This document shows positions 1-7,472 of a stretch of DNA of 28,633 nt, piece by piece. Both the position numbers and the translations under genes were made by a program. The stretch's first letter is position 1; the number at the start of each line of letters is the position of its first letter. The DNA is from CABMGO01 sp964408125 (GTDB taxonomy: Archaea > Nanobdellota > Nanobdellia > Pacearchaeales > GW2011-AR1): assembly GCA_964408125.1 (NCBI GenBank), contig CAYOYC010000008.1, forward strand, positions 1-28,633, given 5' to 3'. Below the pieces are notes generated by a model. The model did not search any database and was not told where the DNA came from. It saw only the letters and a program-made list of their open reading frames with translations.

Positions 1-53
1 TTAATATTTTTATAACCTACTAAAATTGGTTGGAATATCCAAATTCCTTAATC

Positions 54-1274
54 TCATATCATATCTTTCTCAATTTCCATTACCCTTCTCAACTTAATCA
101 TTCTTTCCGGTCCCCACATTCCAGTCTTGATAAAATCAGCCTGAAAACCAACTGCAAAATCTGCTAAGGCAGAATCCATCGTCTCTCCAGAACGATGTGA
201 AAATATAATTGCCATATCGTTCTTATTACAAAATTCAATAACTTTCTTAACTTCTATAAAAGAACCAATCTGATTTGGTTTCACGATTATTGCGTTAATA
301 GCTTTAGCTCTAAATGCTCTTTCTAACCTATGTATGTTCGTAGTTGTTAAATCGTCTCCAACAATAAGGGTTTTTTTATTTTTGATTTTAGAAGATAGTT
401 CCGCAAATCCAGAAAAATCTTCTTCCTTTAATGGATCTTCAATATAAAACAAGCTATATCTTTCAGCTAAAATCCTTACATAATCAATCTGTTCTAGCCT
501 ATCTCTAATTAAAGATTTATTTTTATATTGATAATAACCCCGAGTATCGCAAAAACCAGATGCGGCTATATCTAATCCAATTCTTAATCCATATTTATCA
601 GCTACTTCTCTCAAAACAGAAAGGGTTTCTTCATTCGTTAATTTAGTTTCCCAGGCATTTTCATCGTTTCTTTTTGCAAAAAGACTTTTATGTTTTCTTT
701 TAAGTAATTTTTTCGCATACAAATAAGCATGAATATTTTTTGTAACAGCGTGAGAAAATGTATTTTCATCTGGAATCAGTTCAAATTCTTGAAAATCTGG
801 CATTTTTCCATCTACGCCACGAGAGTGTAGCCCGCCACCAATACAATTTCCAACAGGCATTGGGATCTTAAATTTTTTATAATTCATAGAGTCATAGATA
901 AATCTCCAAAGTTCTTTTCTATTTTCTTTTGCTGCAGATTTTAACAAAGCACTTTCTATTGCATAAACAACATTCCCACCAAGTATGCCAAAATCTCTTT
1001 CAAATTCCTTTATTTTTTTTTCAATTATTTTTAAATCATCAATATTTTTTATAATTAAGTTCTTGTTTCTTAATTTAACTAAAAAGTTATTAGCGAGTTT
1101 TGTACTCCATAGGATTCCTCTAGGATTATAGTCTGCGACTTCATTCTTCCCTTTAGACTTTCCAGATGGCGCAGAAGCAATAAAATTACCATGATGACAT
1201 TTAATACAAATTTCAACAGTCTTTTCACTACGAGAATTTCTTATAATTCCAGCCCATCCCTCTTCTATAAACAT
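54..1274 (-). CDS. eno: Enolase (phosphopyruvate hydratase), divergent archaeal form
   Basis: Predicted to interconvert 2-phosphoglycerate and phosphoenolpyruvate in cytosolic glycolysis/gluconeogenesis. The 406 residues follow the enolase plan: N-terminal NSR-x-x-KTVE segment, mobile-loop Ser37 in PSG, H150, E163 in QEF, E205, Mg ligands D235 (GLD), E279 (IEDP) and D307 (GDD), then K332 (KPNQIG), H360 (SHRSGET) and K383 (KTG). All residues expected for Mg and substrate binding are therefore present. It is odd around E205, where the usual GDEGGFAP loop reads NDENAW, and at PSGASTG, which reads PSGKSKG. It is slightly shorter than typical enolases (about 420-430). It has its own leaderless promoter although it lies downstream of rpoK; an rpoK-eno neighbourhood is classical in archaea. 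A non-glycolytic enolase-superfamily role is possible but less likely. Confidence 0.88.
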   Translation of the reverse strand: MFIEEGWAGIIRNSRSEKTVEICIKCHHGNFIASAPSGKSKGKNEVADYNPRGILWSTKLANNFLVKLRNKNLIIKNIDDLKIIEKKIKEFERDFGILGGNVVYAIESALLKSAAKENRKELWRFIYDSMNYKKFKIPMPVGNCIGGGLHSRGVDGKMPDFQEFELIPDENTFSHAVTKNIHAYLYAKKLLKRKHKSLFAKRNDENAWETKLTNEETLSVLREVADKYGLRIGLDIAASGFCDTRGYYQYKNKSLIRDRLEQIDYVRILAERYSLFYIEDPLKEEDFSGFAELSSKIKNKKTLIVGDDLTTTNIHRLERAFRAKAINAIIVKPNQIGSFIEVKKVIEFCNKNDMAIIFSHRSGETMDSALADFAVGFQADFIKTGMWGPERMIKLRRVMEIEKDMI

Positions 1275-1295
1275 AATTATACTACTAGAAATTAG

Positions 1296-1303
1296 TTAAT
1301 AAA
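1296..1303 (-). promoter_or_regulatory. TATA box of eno
   Basis: TTTATTAA on the minus strand, centred 25.5 nt before the eno ATG and preceded by a purine-rich GGGAAGA stretch like a BRE. It predicts a leaderless transcript. Confidence 0.6.
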
Positions 1304-1384
1304 TCTTCCCCTTGCGGTCTAAATTATTTCACACGCATCTCTAAAAATCAAGAGATAAAAAATAAATTTTTATTCAAAGTAGCC

Positions 1385-1696
1385 TTATGATGCTTCGTCT
1401 ACTTGCTCTTCTTCAGAAACTTCTTCTGTCTCAACTGGTTTTTCTTCTACCATAGGTGCACTAGGTGCTCCAGCACTTCCAGAATCTTTTCTTTTAAAAT
1501 AGCATTCTTTACAATAAACTGGTCTATCCTGAGATGGTTTGAATGGAACTTCACATTCCTTCTTACAGTCAGCACAAACAGCTTTATGCATTTCTCTTGG
1601 TCCATCGTTGAAGCCTCTCCTAGATCCGCCGCCTCTATTGCCGCCGAATCCCCTGCTTCCACCGAAACCACCAGATCTTCTGTTAAATCCTTCCAT
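1385..1696 (-). CDS. RGG-rich CxxC-x17-CxxC zinc-ribbon protein
   Basis: 103 residues in three parts. Residues 6-35 are Gly/Arg-rich (repeated GGFGG, RGG and RR). Next comes a zinc knuckle with C41-x2-C44, exactly 17 residues, then C62-x2-C65. The tail, about 80-103, is strongly acidic. The CxxC-x17-CxxC spacing matches a small archaeal/bacterial zinc-ribbon family of unknown function. The RGG part suggests RNA or nucleic-acid contact, which is inference. It lies 43 nt after rpoK in the exosome gene string and has a strong Shine-Dalgarno (GGGAGG, minus strand 1704-1709, 7-nt spacer), so it is probably translated from the operon mRNA. A TATA-like stretch at 1726-1734 could add a private promoter. 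Long ORFs on the opposite strand here are shadows. Confidence 0.75.
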   Translation of the reverse strand: MEGFNRRSGGFGGSRGFGGNRGGGSRRGFNDGPREMHKAVCADCKKECEVPFKPSQDRPVYCKECYFKRKDSGSAGAPSAPMVEEKPVETEEVSEEEQVDEAS

Positions 1697-1703
1697 TAGA
1701 AAT

Positions 1704-1709
1704 CCTCCC
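1704..1709 (-). promoter_or_regulatory. Strong ribosome binding site of the zinc-ribbon gene
   Basis: GGGAGG on the minus strand, 7 nt before the ATG at 1696. This is one of the few clear Shine-Dalgarno sites in the window and fixes this start. Confidence 0.6.
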
Positions 1710-1739
1710 TTATCGTAATTTGATTATATTTATACATGA

Positions 1740-2180
1740 TTATTCGTCAGATGAACTATCGTCAGCTTCACCGCCGAGGCTCTCTGTACCTTCTCCTTCA
1801 ATTTCTTCCTCGACCTCTTCATCTGATTTCATATCAGTAACTTCTTGCACTTTTTCTTCCTGTACAACTTCAGCTTCCTCAGCTTTTTCTTCCTTATCTT
1901 CAGTTTCCTCTTTCTTTTCCTCTTTCTCTTCTAACTCTTCAACCCTCAATTCCTTTAGCTTTTCATCTCTCTTTTCAGGTAAGGGTCTATTCACAGATAT
2001 AGGCAAAACACCAGAATCTAATTCTGTTTGTGCAATTTTCAAAGGATCATAATTCAAATTCTCTAATTCTTCGCCTTCCATCTTCATTAAAAGTGGTGCA
2101 TCCATAGAAATTTGTAAAGCTCTTGCGCCTAAAATTCTTGCTCTTTCATATTTTGAAAAATTCTGTACTTCCTTTGCCAT
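1740..2180 (-). CDS. rpoK: DNA-directed RNA polymerase subunit K (RpoK/Rpb6) with acidic tail
   Basis: Assembly subunit of archaeal RNA polymerase, equivalent to eukaryotic Rpb6 and bacterial omega. The N-terminal 65 or so residues carry the diagnostic YERARILGARALQIS helix and the DPLKIAQTEL stretch followed by a P-rich end (RPLP). After this core comes an acidic, Glu/Lys-rich extension of about 75 residues ending in DDSSSDE, well beyond the usual RpoK size. I start at the ATG at 2180, 2 nt after the rrp42 stop. An in-frame TTG at 2192 would overlap rrp42 and is less likely. It is probably co-transcribed with the exosome genes, and it places rpoK next to eno as in the classical rpoN-rpoK-eno-rpsB string. 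Confidence 0.92.
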   Translation of the reverse strand: MAKEVQNFSKYERARILGARALQISMDAPLLMKMEGEELENLNYDPLKIAQTELDSGVLPISVNRPLPEKRDEKLKELRVEELEEKEEKKEETEDKEEKAEEAEVVQEEKVQEVTDMKSDEEVEEEIEGEGTESLGGEADDSSSDE

Positions 2181-2182
2181 TT

Positions 2183-2995
2183 TTATTTCCAAACCATCTC
2201 TACTACTTTTTTGTGTAATCCTTTAAAATTATCTTCAACTAACTTTAAAATCTTTTCCATGTCGTCTTCAGATATTCCGCCCTCTTTACCCTTTTGCATT
2301 GCAGTAATTCTAACTTCGCCGTCATTATCAGCCAAAGCCATTCCTAGTCTGTAATCAGAAATTCTTTCTTCTTCAAATGAAGGATCTAAAACAAAGCCAT
2401 CTCCAATTTTATGTACAGTTAAATTAAAAGACATTTTTTCCTTATGCAACGGTAAAGGGGTATCGCTTAATTTATGTTCAATTTTCCCTTCTTTTTCATT
2501 ATAAACTGGGAACTTTGCATGAGCCAAAGCAATTAATCCAGCCAAAGCAGCAACGTCAAATAAATTTCCGTCATTATTTATCGCATAAATATCCAATGAA
2601 ATTTGCCAAACTTTTTTACCCTTTTCAATACACAATTTTTCCCAATCAATTATACCGGACTCTCTAATTCCTCTATCAATAACTCTAGCCATTTCAATAG
2701 CCTCAATTCTAGGAGCGCCTAAATCAAAATCATCATCAGCCATTGCGCCAAGTTCCAAGGTCACAGACAAAGTTCCTTCATTTGGTCCATCAGGATATGG
2801 TTCAATCGTAGACATCTTCACTCCAGCATAAACTTCAGTTTTACCAAGCTTAACCGAACAAGAGCCCTCTGCATTTTCACTAATTTCCAACTGAGTCTCG
2901 AAATTTCTAAACTCGTCTAATTTTCTTCCATCGAATCTTTTTCCCTGTTTCAAATATTCAATTATTCTATTCTTTTGTATTATTGGTACGCTCAT
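2183..2995 (-). CDS. rrp42: Archaeal exosome subunit Rrp42 (RNase PH-like, structural)
   Basis: Non-catalytic RNase PH-fold partner of Rrp41 in the hexameric exosome ring that degrades and tails RNA 3'-5'. The 270 residues match the family length (about 260-275). RNase PH hallmarks are the KRFDGRKLDEFR start, GSCSVKLGKTEVYAGVK and LEISENAEGS. The acidic catalytic motif of Rrp41 is absent at the matching place, as expected for Rrp42. The ATG overlaps the rrp41 TGA stop (ATGA, 2992-2995), indicating translational coupling and equimolar ring subunits. Confidence 0.95.
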   Translation of the reverse strand: MSVPIIQKNRIIEYLKQGKRFDGRKLDEFRNFETQLEISENAEGSCSVKLGKTEVYAGVKMSTIEPYPDGPNEGTLSVTLELGAMADDDFDLGAPRIEAIEMARVIDRGIRESGIIDWEKLCIEKGKKVWQISLDIYAINNDGNLFDVAALAGLIALAHAKFPVYNEKEGKIEHKLSDTPLPLHKEKMSFNLTVHKIGDGFVLDPSFEEERISDYRLGMALADNDGEVRITAMQKGKEGGISEDDMEKILKLVEDNFKGLHKKVVEMVWK

Positions 2996-3717
2996 CCTTT
3001 TATCTCCTTTCCAGGCTCTTTTAAAGCTTTCATTTGAACTTCATTTATTTTTTCACAAGCTTTTTTTGCCATTGAAATTGATTCTCTTAATTCTGGTATT
3101 GAAATTTTTCCATCTAATTGTAATAAAGCAATTTTCTTAGTTCTTGAAGTTATTCCTATAGGAATATCTGTTGCTCCCTCACCGTCTTCAAAATCTTCTT
3201 CTTCCTTATCTACATCAACAACTAAAGTTCTATCCATTTTACCAACAGCAACAGCGGAAAGCATTTCTCTCATTGGTACTCCAGCTTGAGCCAAAGCCAT
3301 AGCGGCAGCATTTAAACCAGCTACTCTTGTTCCAGCGTCTGCTTGTGGGATTTGTATAATAACATCAACTACTGAATTTGGAAACGCATCCAAATCAACA
3401 ATCTCATTCAATGCCCATTCGCTAACTTTTCCTATTTCCTGTCCTCTTCTTGAATTTCCAGGTTTGATTCTATCCCATACAGAGAAAGACATCATTTGAT
3501 AAGTAACTCTTAAGATTCCCTTTTCTGGATTTTCCAGATGTTTTGGATGTAAAAGTCTAGGTCCTCTAACAACAGCGAGTGCTCTTGTTTTTCCAGATTG
3601 ATACATTGCTGAACCATCTGCAGAAGGGACAACTCCGACTTTTGCAATTACCGGTCTAAGCTCATCAAACTTTCTTCCGTCTGCTCTCTTTTTGTAAGCA
3701 CTTTCAGTTTTTGTCAT
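2992..3717 (-). CDS. rrp41: Archaeal exosome catalytic subunit Rrp41
   Basis: Phosphorolytic 3'-5' exoribonuclease, the active RNase PH-type subunit of the exosome. In the 241 residues I see KRADGRKFDELRP at the N terminus, the RNA-contacting R90-R91 pair in NSRRGQE, the phosphate-site ADAGTR near 127-131, and the catalytic region EDGEGATDIPI with D184 in the position of the essential aspartate. The length is normal for the family. Its ATG overlaps the rrp4 stop by 4 nt, and its own stop overlaps rrp42, making a tightly coupled rrp4-rrp41-rrp42 unit. Confidence 0.95.
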   Translation of the reverse strand: MTKTESAYKKRADGRKFDELRPVIAKVGVVPSADGSAMYQSGKTRALAVVRGPRLLHPKHLENPEKGILRVTYQMMSFSVWDRIKPGNSRRGQEIGKVSEWALNEIVDLDAFPNSVVDVIIQIPQADAGTRVAGLNAAAMALAQAGVPMREMLSAVAVGKMDRTLVVDVDKEEEDFEDGEGATDIPIGITSRTKKIALLQLDGKISIPELRESISMAKKACEKINEVQMKALKEPGKEIKG

Positions 3718-4457
3718 TGTGAAACTCCTCCATCATAATTATCATCATTGTTTTCTTCTTGTTGTGATTGAACGTCTCTTGAACTTATTTTTTTACCAAG
3801 TTCTTTCTCAATAAATTGTTCAACTTTTTCTGTTAATCCAGATACAAATGAATTATCACATATAAATTCGATTATTTTTCTTGCATTCAATTCATCTTCG
3901 ATTTTTTCAGACCCAACCCAAACAACACCATTCTGCCCAACAGTTATTTCGCATCCAGTTGCAGCTTTTATTAGATTAACCATACTTCCCTCTTTCCCAA
4001 TTATTCTAGGAACTTTATTCGGATTAACATTTACAACTTGACCAGTATCTACTTTTCCAAATCCTCTTTGTTTTACAGTCAAATCAATATTATTTCCATC
4101 TGTCGCGAAAACACCAGCACAGATAAGATCTCCAAAATCGAAATAATCTCTTAATTCACCCTTTCCGATATATCTAGGAACCTCAGCAACGTTCAAAAAC
4201 CCATTCATATGTGAGCCAAAATCAATTATCCAACCCTTGAAAGTTACTCCAACAACGGTCCCAATAATTACATTTCCCCTTCGTGGGACATAAACTCCAG
4301 AAAGTGGTATAACTCTTATAAGTTTATCAGAAATATCAGCTAAACCAAATCTATTAGCAACAACATCTTTGTCTTCTCTTCTCGTTCCATCTCCCGGCAA
4401 GAACTCATCCCCTTGAATAATCGTTTCGCCCGGGACAACAATTTTTCTTTCTTCCAT
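3714..4457 (-). CDS. rrp4: Exosome RNA-binding cap subunit Rrp4
   Basis: RNA-binding cap protein that sits on the Rrp41/Rrp42 ring and guides substrates into the pore. The 247 residues contain an N-terminal domain (VVPGE near 8), an S1 domain at about 58-115 (PRRGNVIIGTVVGVTFKGW, then FLNVAEVPR) and a C-terminal KH domain around 140-190 with the GxxG-type loop IIGKEGS. The Q/N/D-rich tail (QQEENNDDNYD) is extra. It is the first gene of the exosome operon, and SBDS and the proteasome alpha gene that often precede rrp4 are absent. A TATA box 34.5 nt upstream predicts a roughly 9-nt leader, one of the few units here that is not exactly leaderless. Confidence 0.95.
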   Translation of the reverse strand: MEERKIVVPGETIIQGDEFLPGDGTRREDKDVVANRFGLADISDKLIRVIPLSGVYVPRRGNVIIGTVVGVTFKGWIIDFGSHMNGFLNVAEVPRYIGKGELRDYFDFGDLICAGVFATDGNNIDLTVKQRGFGKVDTGQVVNVNPNKVPRIIGKEGSMVNLIKAATGCEITVGQNGVVWVGSEKIEDELNARKIIEFICDNSFVSGLTEKVEQFIEKELGKKISSRDVQSQQEENNDDNYDGGVSQ

Positions 4458-4487
4458 TGTCCGTTCAACATTTCTTGTAAATCTTGC

Positions 4488-4495
4488 TTTATAAA
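4488..4495 (-). promoter_or_regulatory. TATA box of the rrp4-rrp41-rrp42-rpoK operon
   Basis: TTTATAAA, centred 34.5 nt before the rrp4 ATG, predicting a short leader of about 9 nt. It lies in the divergent region shared with the operon beginning at 4563. Confidence 0.5.
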
Positions 4496-4533
4496 GGTTA
4501 CGTCAGGGGATTTATATTGGAGATATCACAATA

Positions 4534-4541
4534 TTTATAAA
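4534..4541 (+). promoter_or_regulatory. TATA box of the 4563-5844 operon
   Basis: TTTATAAA centred 25.5 nt before the ATG at 4563. This rules out the longer upstream-extended reading frame starting at 4413. Confidence 0.65.
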
Positions 4542-4562
4542 TCAAACTATGCTAATTCAACA

Positions 4563-4994
4563 ATGGTGAAAAGAGTAGGTGTTCCAGGAGATCCTTCTAA
4601 AAAAAGAATGACAGCTGCAAAAAGGCAAGAGCTTCTTATAGAGAATTTTATAGGACTTCAAAAAGCAATGATTACTCTTTCTATAAAATTTGAAAATCTT
4701 TCAGATAACATAACAAAACTTTTAGGAGTATTTGAACTCTCGGCAAAAGATGCAATGGCTAACGGCGGGAGAACAACACCGTCGGTCGATAGAGAATTAA
4801 TGAATAGAATAAATATGCTTTTAGACCAAAATAAAAATTTAATGAACTCCGTAAGGAATATAGAAAACAGGCCAAAAGAAGTTCCACAACACTCAATGCC
4901 ACAAATGCAATCAATACCACAAGGAATGCAACAATCTCAACCATTACAGCAAAATACACAAGTTAAACCAAAAACAATTGTCCAATCAATATGA
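4563..4994 (+). CDS. Coiled-coil/Q-rich conserved hypothetical protein
   Basis: 143 residues of unknown function. The basic N terminus has a GDPSKKRMTAAKRQELL stretch, followed by a long amphipathic helix (about 30-105) likely to form a coiled coil. The Gln/Pro/Met-rich, low-complexity tail (about 108-140) has repeated PQ/MQ units. There is no signal peptide or membrane segment. The start is set by a TATA box 25.5 nt upstream. Its stop overlaps the next ATG (ATGA), so it is coupled to the secretion-ATPase N-domain-like protein and DUF357 downstream, and the three probably act together. I recall similar proteins in DPANN genomes but cannot assign a role. Confidence 0.75.
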   Translation: MVKRVGVPGDPSKKRMTAAKRQELLIENFIGLQKAMITLSIKFENLSDNITKLLGVFELSAKDAMANGGRTTPSVDRELMNRINMLLDQNKNLMNSVRNIENRPKEVPQHSMPQMQSIPQGMQQSQPLQQNTQVKPKTIVQSI

Positions 4995-5569
4995 ATTCTA
5001 TAGCGCACCAATCTCCGATAGTTCGTGAGATTGTTTGGAGAATAATTGAAAAAGGAGACATTAGAGTTACAGGAGAAAAACACAGAATAGATTCAGATTC
5101 TATACCTCACCTTCCACAGCATATCCACATCCAAAGAAATTTTCAAGAAAGCATATTGCGAAATGTACAAAACGATTCTACGGCGATGCACCATACTATG
5201 AAGCCAATAATGAGACCACATCCTATTCAACAAAATCAACAAATCTTCTCAGGATACGGTAAGTTAGCAGCTTTAATAAATGATCCAAGCGTTAGTCATA
5301 TAAACTGTAAAGGCCCAGGAACGCAAATAATAGTAGTAAAAAGAGGAAGAGAACAGATTACAACGATTTCACTAACACAAGAAGAAATAAATCTTATATT
5401 AAAATTTGTATCTGAACGAGCCAGAATTCCATTGACGGAAGGAATCTTTAAAGTAGGTGTCGATAATATGCTATTTTTTGCGGTAATAACAAAAGAGGCG
5501 GGAAGTACTTTAATGATAAAAAAGAATTTTCAAATTTCCACAGATATGAGAGAAGCTTTTCAACAATGA
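4991..5569 (+). CDS. Stand-alone secretion-ATPase N-domain-like protein (no ATPase core)
   Basis: 192 residues. The first 85 or so are His/Gln/Pro-rich and look disordered. Residues from about 88 to 180 read like the N-terminal domain that precedes the motor in VirB11/GspE/PilT-type secretion ATPases: a start like YGKLAALINDPSVSHINCKG (compare LxxLLxDPxVTEImvNGP), IIVVKRG (compare IyVErdG), an Ile/Leu-rich helix, IPLTEG (compare PIDEa), then LMIKKNF (compare LTIRKF). No Walker A or Walker B follows, because the gene ends there. The resemblance is by eye, so the family call is inference. It overlaps both neighbours by 4 nt. It may be a regulator or assembly partner derived from a pilus/archaellum ATPase. 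Confidence 0.6.
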   Translation: MNSIAHQSPIVREIVWRIIEKGDIRVTGEKHRIDSDSIPHLPQHIHIQRNFQESILRNVQNDSTAMHHTMKPIMRPHPIQQNQQIFSGYGKLAALINDPSVSHINCKGPGTQIIVVKRGREQITTISLTQEEINLILKFVSERARIPLTEGIFKVGVDNMLFFAVITKEAGSTLMIKKNFQISTDMREAFQQ

Positions 5570-5844
5570 ATAATCAACTTACAAAACCCTCAATAGAAAA
5601 GTATAGAAAAATAACCGAAAAAGCGTTTAGCATAGTAAAAAAATCTATTTCAAAAAATAAAGAATCAGATGCAAAAAAAATATTTGAAATGGTAGAATGT
5701 TATTTGTCGGATAGCAAACATTTTGAAAAACAAGGTGATTTAATAAACGCCTTCGGCGCGATCTATTATGCTCACGGTTGGATTGATTGTGGAGCTAGAC
5801 TAAAAATCTTCGATGTAACTGACGACAAATTATTTACGATATAA
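5566..5844 (+). CDS. DUF357 family protein
   Basis: 92 residues, all helical. The C-terminal half has the DUF357 signature: a Tyr/Asp helix (CYLSDSKHFEKQGD), AFGAIYYAHGWIDCGARL and FDV. DUF357 is a small archaeal family of unknown biochemical role, and its length here is normal. It is the last gene of the overlapping operon begun at 4563 (4-nt ATGA overlap at 5566), suggesting a shared function with the coiled-coil and ATPase-N-domain-like proteins. Confidence 0.85.
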   Translation: MNNQLTKPSIEKYRKITEKAFSIVKKSISKNKESDAKKIFEMVECYLSDSKHFEKQGDLINAFGAIYYAHGWIDCGARLKIFDVTDDKLFTI

Positions 5845-5847
5845 ATC

Positions 5848-5855
5848 TTTAAAAA
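5848..5855 (+). promoter_or_regulatory. TATA box of small gene 5877
   Basis: TTTAAAAA centred 25.5 nt before the ATG at 5877. It starts three bases after the DUF357 stop codon and supports this small gene being real. Confidence 0.55.
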
Positions 5856-5876
5856 CTAACCATAGTAAAACTGATC

Positions 5877-6080
5877 ATGGCGACAACAACTACAGCAAAT
5901 TGGCAAGTTTACGCTCTTCCTATTGGATACTTGAAGAATTATGAACCGCCAAGAGAATTGATATATAAGATACAAAGAGACAGAGCGGCGCTTAACAGAC
6001 AATACAGTATTAGGAGAGCGGTTACAAATTTTATTAGGATAGGATTCGGGCTATCACCGATAGAAGAACGATTAGATTAA
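5877..6080 (+). CDS. Small basic hypothetical protein
   Basis: 67 residues, not recognised. A Thr-rich start is followed by aromatic residues (NWQVYALPIGYLKNYEPP) and an Arg-rich C-terminal half. There are no cysteines and no membrane segment. Support for its reality is a TATA octamer at the standard 25.5-nt distance and an open frame between two confident genes on the same strand. It might be a small nucleic-acid-binding or ribosome-associated protein given its charge, but that is a guess. Confidence 0.55.
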   Translation: MATTTTANWQVYALPIGYLKNYEPPRELIYKIQRDRAALNRQYSIRRAVTNFIRIGFGLSPIEERLD

Positions 6081-6111
6081 GGCGTCTTCACTTTTACATC
6101 ACACCAAAACC

Positions 6112-6119
6112 CTTAAAAT
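6112..6119 (+). promoter_or_regulatory. TATA box of pyrH
   Basis: CTTAAAAT centred 25.5 nt before the pyrH ATG at 6141, predicting a leaderless transcript. Confidence 0.55.
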
Positions 6120-6140
6120 ACCACATTTCTTAATAAAACC

Positions 6141-6827
6141 ATGAAAAAGGACATTTGGGTAGTATCGCTGGGTGGAAGTAAGATAATTCCGGATGAAGTT
6201 GATTTAAACTTTATACAAGAATTTAGAAGAACAATTCTAAAACACATAAAAAGTGCAAAATTTGTTATAGTTTGTGGTGGCGGAAGTATAGCTAGAAAAT
6301 ACATTAATTCTTTAAAATCAGATAAGAAATCAGATTATCTGCAAAGTCTGGCAGGTATTTCTGTAACTAGATTAAATGCAAGGATTATGTCATATTTTTT
6401 TGGAGAAGATCCAGAGTTGGGAATTCCTCATGATATGAAACACGTAGAGAGTATGCTTAGAAAAAATGATTTTATTTTCTGTGGCGGATTAAGATATGCA
6501 CCAGATCAAACCTCAGACGCAACAGCGGCTAGACTTGCAAACCATCTTAATGCAACATTTATAAATTTGACAAATGTAAAGGGACTATTTACAGCAGACC
6601 CCAAAAAAGACAGAAGCGCGAAATTTATAGATAGTATTTCTTGGAAAGATTTTAATTCAATGGCAAACAAAATAAAGTTCAGTGCTGGCCAACATTTTGT
6701 TTTAGATCAAAGTGCGGCAGAAGAAATAATGAAGCACAAAATTACAACACACATTGTAGGTAACATAAGAGATTTCGAGAAAGTTATTTCAAAAAAGCAA
6801 TTCATAGGAACAACAATTAAAGGGTAA
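6141..6827 (+). CDS. pyrH: Uridylate kinase (archaeal UMP kinase)
   Basis: Phosphorylates UMP to UDP using ATP in pyrimidine nucleotide synthesis. The 228 residues have the amino-acid-kinase fold: SLGGSK near 9-14, the Gly-rich CGGGSIAR near 45-52, a central RYAPDQTSDATAARLA segment lining the UMP site, and NLTNVKGLFTADPKKD before a KFSAGQHFVLD segment. The size fits the compact archaeal UMPK (about 220-230), smaller than typical N-acetylglutamate or aspartate kinases. The downstream gene on the opposite strand ends 3 nt away, so the two are convergent. Confidence 0.92.
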   Translation: MKKDIWVVSLGGSKIIPDEVDLNFIQEFRRTILKHIKSAKFVIVCGGGSIARKYINSLKSDKKSDYLQSLAGISVTRLNARIMSYFFGEDPELGIPHDMKHVESMLRKNDFIFCGGLRYAPDQTSDATAARLANHLNATFINLTNVKGLFTADPKKDRSAKFIDSISWKDFNSMANKIKFSAGQHFVLDQSAAEEIMKHKITTHIVGNIRDFEKVISKKQFIGTTIKG

Positions 6828-6830
6828 TTA

Positions 6831-7400
6831 TTAAAATTTAAAACATTCTTTCGTCTGCTGAGACGACATTCCAAGAGAAAATCCAATAGAGGTCGCCTGT
6901 TTTTCGTCAATCAATTCCCCTATATTTTTAGCAAAACTTGCAATTTTCAGATCGCACTTTATCTTTCTACAAATTTTTATATTTTGTATTATTCTAGAAA
7001 CTAAAATTGCCTTATTCTTTCCATCTCCCTGCCCGTTTATCAAAGAAATATCTATAACAAATGCTATATTTTTACTCTTAGCGATTTTTGCGACAACCTG
7101 ATTTATTCCGGAAGATCTCTGCTTCAAGCTATCATTTTGCCAATTTATTTCGGGAGAAACTAAATAATTTATTTTTAAAGTTTCAACTGCTCTCCTATTA
7201 AATTCGTCGTCTATTCCCACCACAGCTATTTTTGTTTGTTTATTTTTAGATTTAATAAACTCAATAGTTCTTCTGCATTCTTTTTCCTCAGCCTCTATTA
7301 AAAACCCATCACAATCAAAATCAGTTATATCCTCTTTCTTTCGTATTTTCTTAAAAAACAGACTTTCAGAATTCTTGAAAAGAGTGATATCAGTTGCCAT
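6831..7400 (-). CDS. rnp3: RNase P protein subunit Rpp30 (Rnp3)
   Basis: Protein component of archaeal RNase P, which cuts the 5' leader from pre-tRNA. The TIM-barrel-like PHP relative is visible through FDCDGFLIEAEE, the RSSGINQVVAKIAKSKNIAFVIDIS strand-helix repeat, SRIIQNIKICRKIKCDLKIAS and the closing SIGFSLGMS. At 189 residues it is slightly shorter than typical (about 210-230). It has its own TATA box, although eS31 ends 72 nt upstream on the same strand. Confidence 0.85.
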   Translation of the reverse strand: MATDITLFKNSESLFFKKIRKKEDITDFDCDGFLIEAEEKECRRTIEFIKSKNKQTKIAVVGIDDEFNRRAVETLKINYLVSPEINWQNDSLKQRSSGINQVVAKIAKSKNIAFVIDISLINGQGDGKNKAILVSRIIQNIKICRKIKCDLKIASFAKNIGELIDEKQATSIGFSLGMSSQQTKECFKF

Positions 7401-7421
7401 AAATTATATAATAAACAAGAG

Positions 7422-7429
7422 TTTTTTAA
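7422..7429 (-). promoter_or_regulatory. TATA box of rnp3
   Basis: TTAAAAAA on the minus strand, centred 25.5 nt before the ATG at 7400. Confidence 0.5.
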
Positions 7430-7472
7430 TGTTTACTAATGCGAAGTCTTATATTAAAGATATTTTATAGAA

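Noticed and set aside
1..53. Possible feature upstream of the eno stop
   Set aside because: AT-rich 53 bases with a TATA-like TTTTTATA stretch that could serve a gene outside the window; nothing can be assigned.
1403..1699. Plus-strand frame opposite the zinc-ribbon gene
   Set aside because: Phe/Ser-rich shadow of the Lys/Glu/Gly-rich real gene. The same applies to 1720-2052 opposite rpoK.
4413..4562. N-terminal extension of the 4563 gene
   Set aside because: It would overlap the divergent rrp4 start and both promoters; the TATA box at 4534-4541 points to the ATG at 4563.
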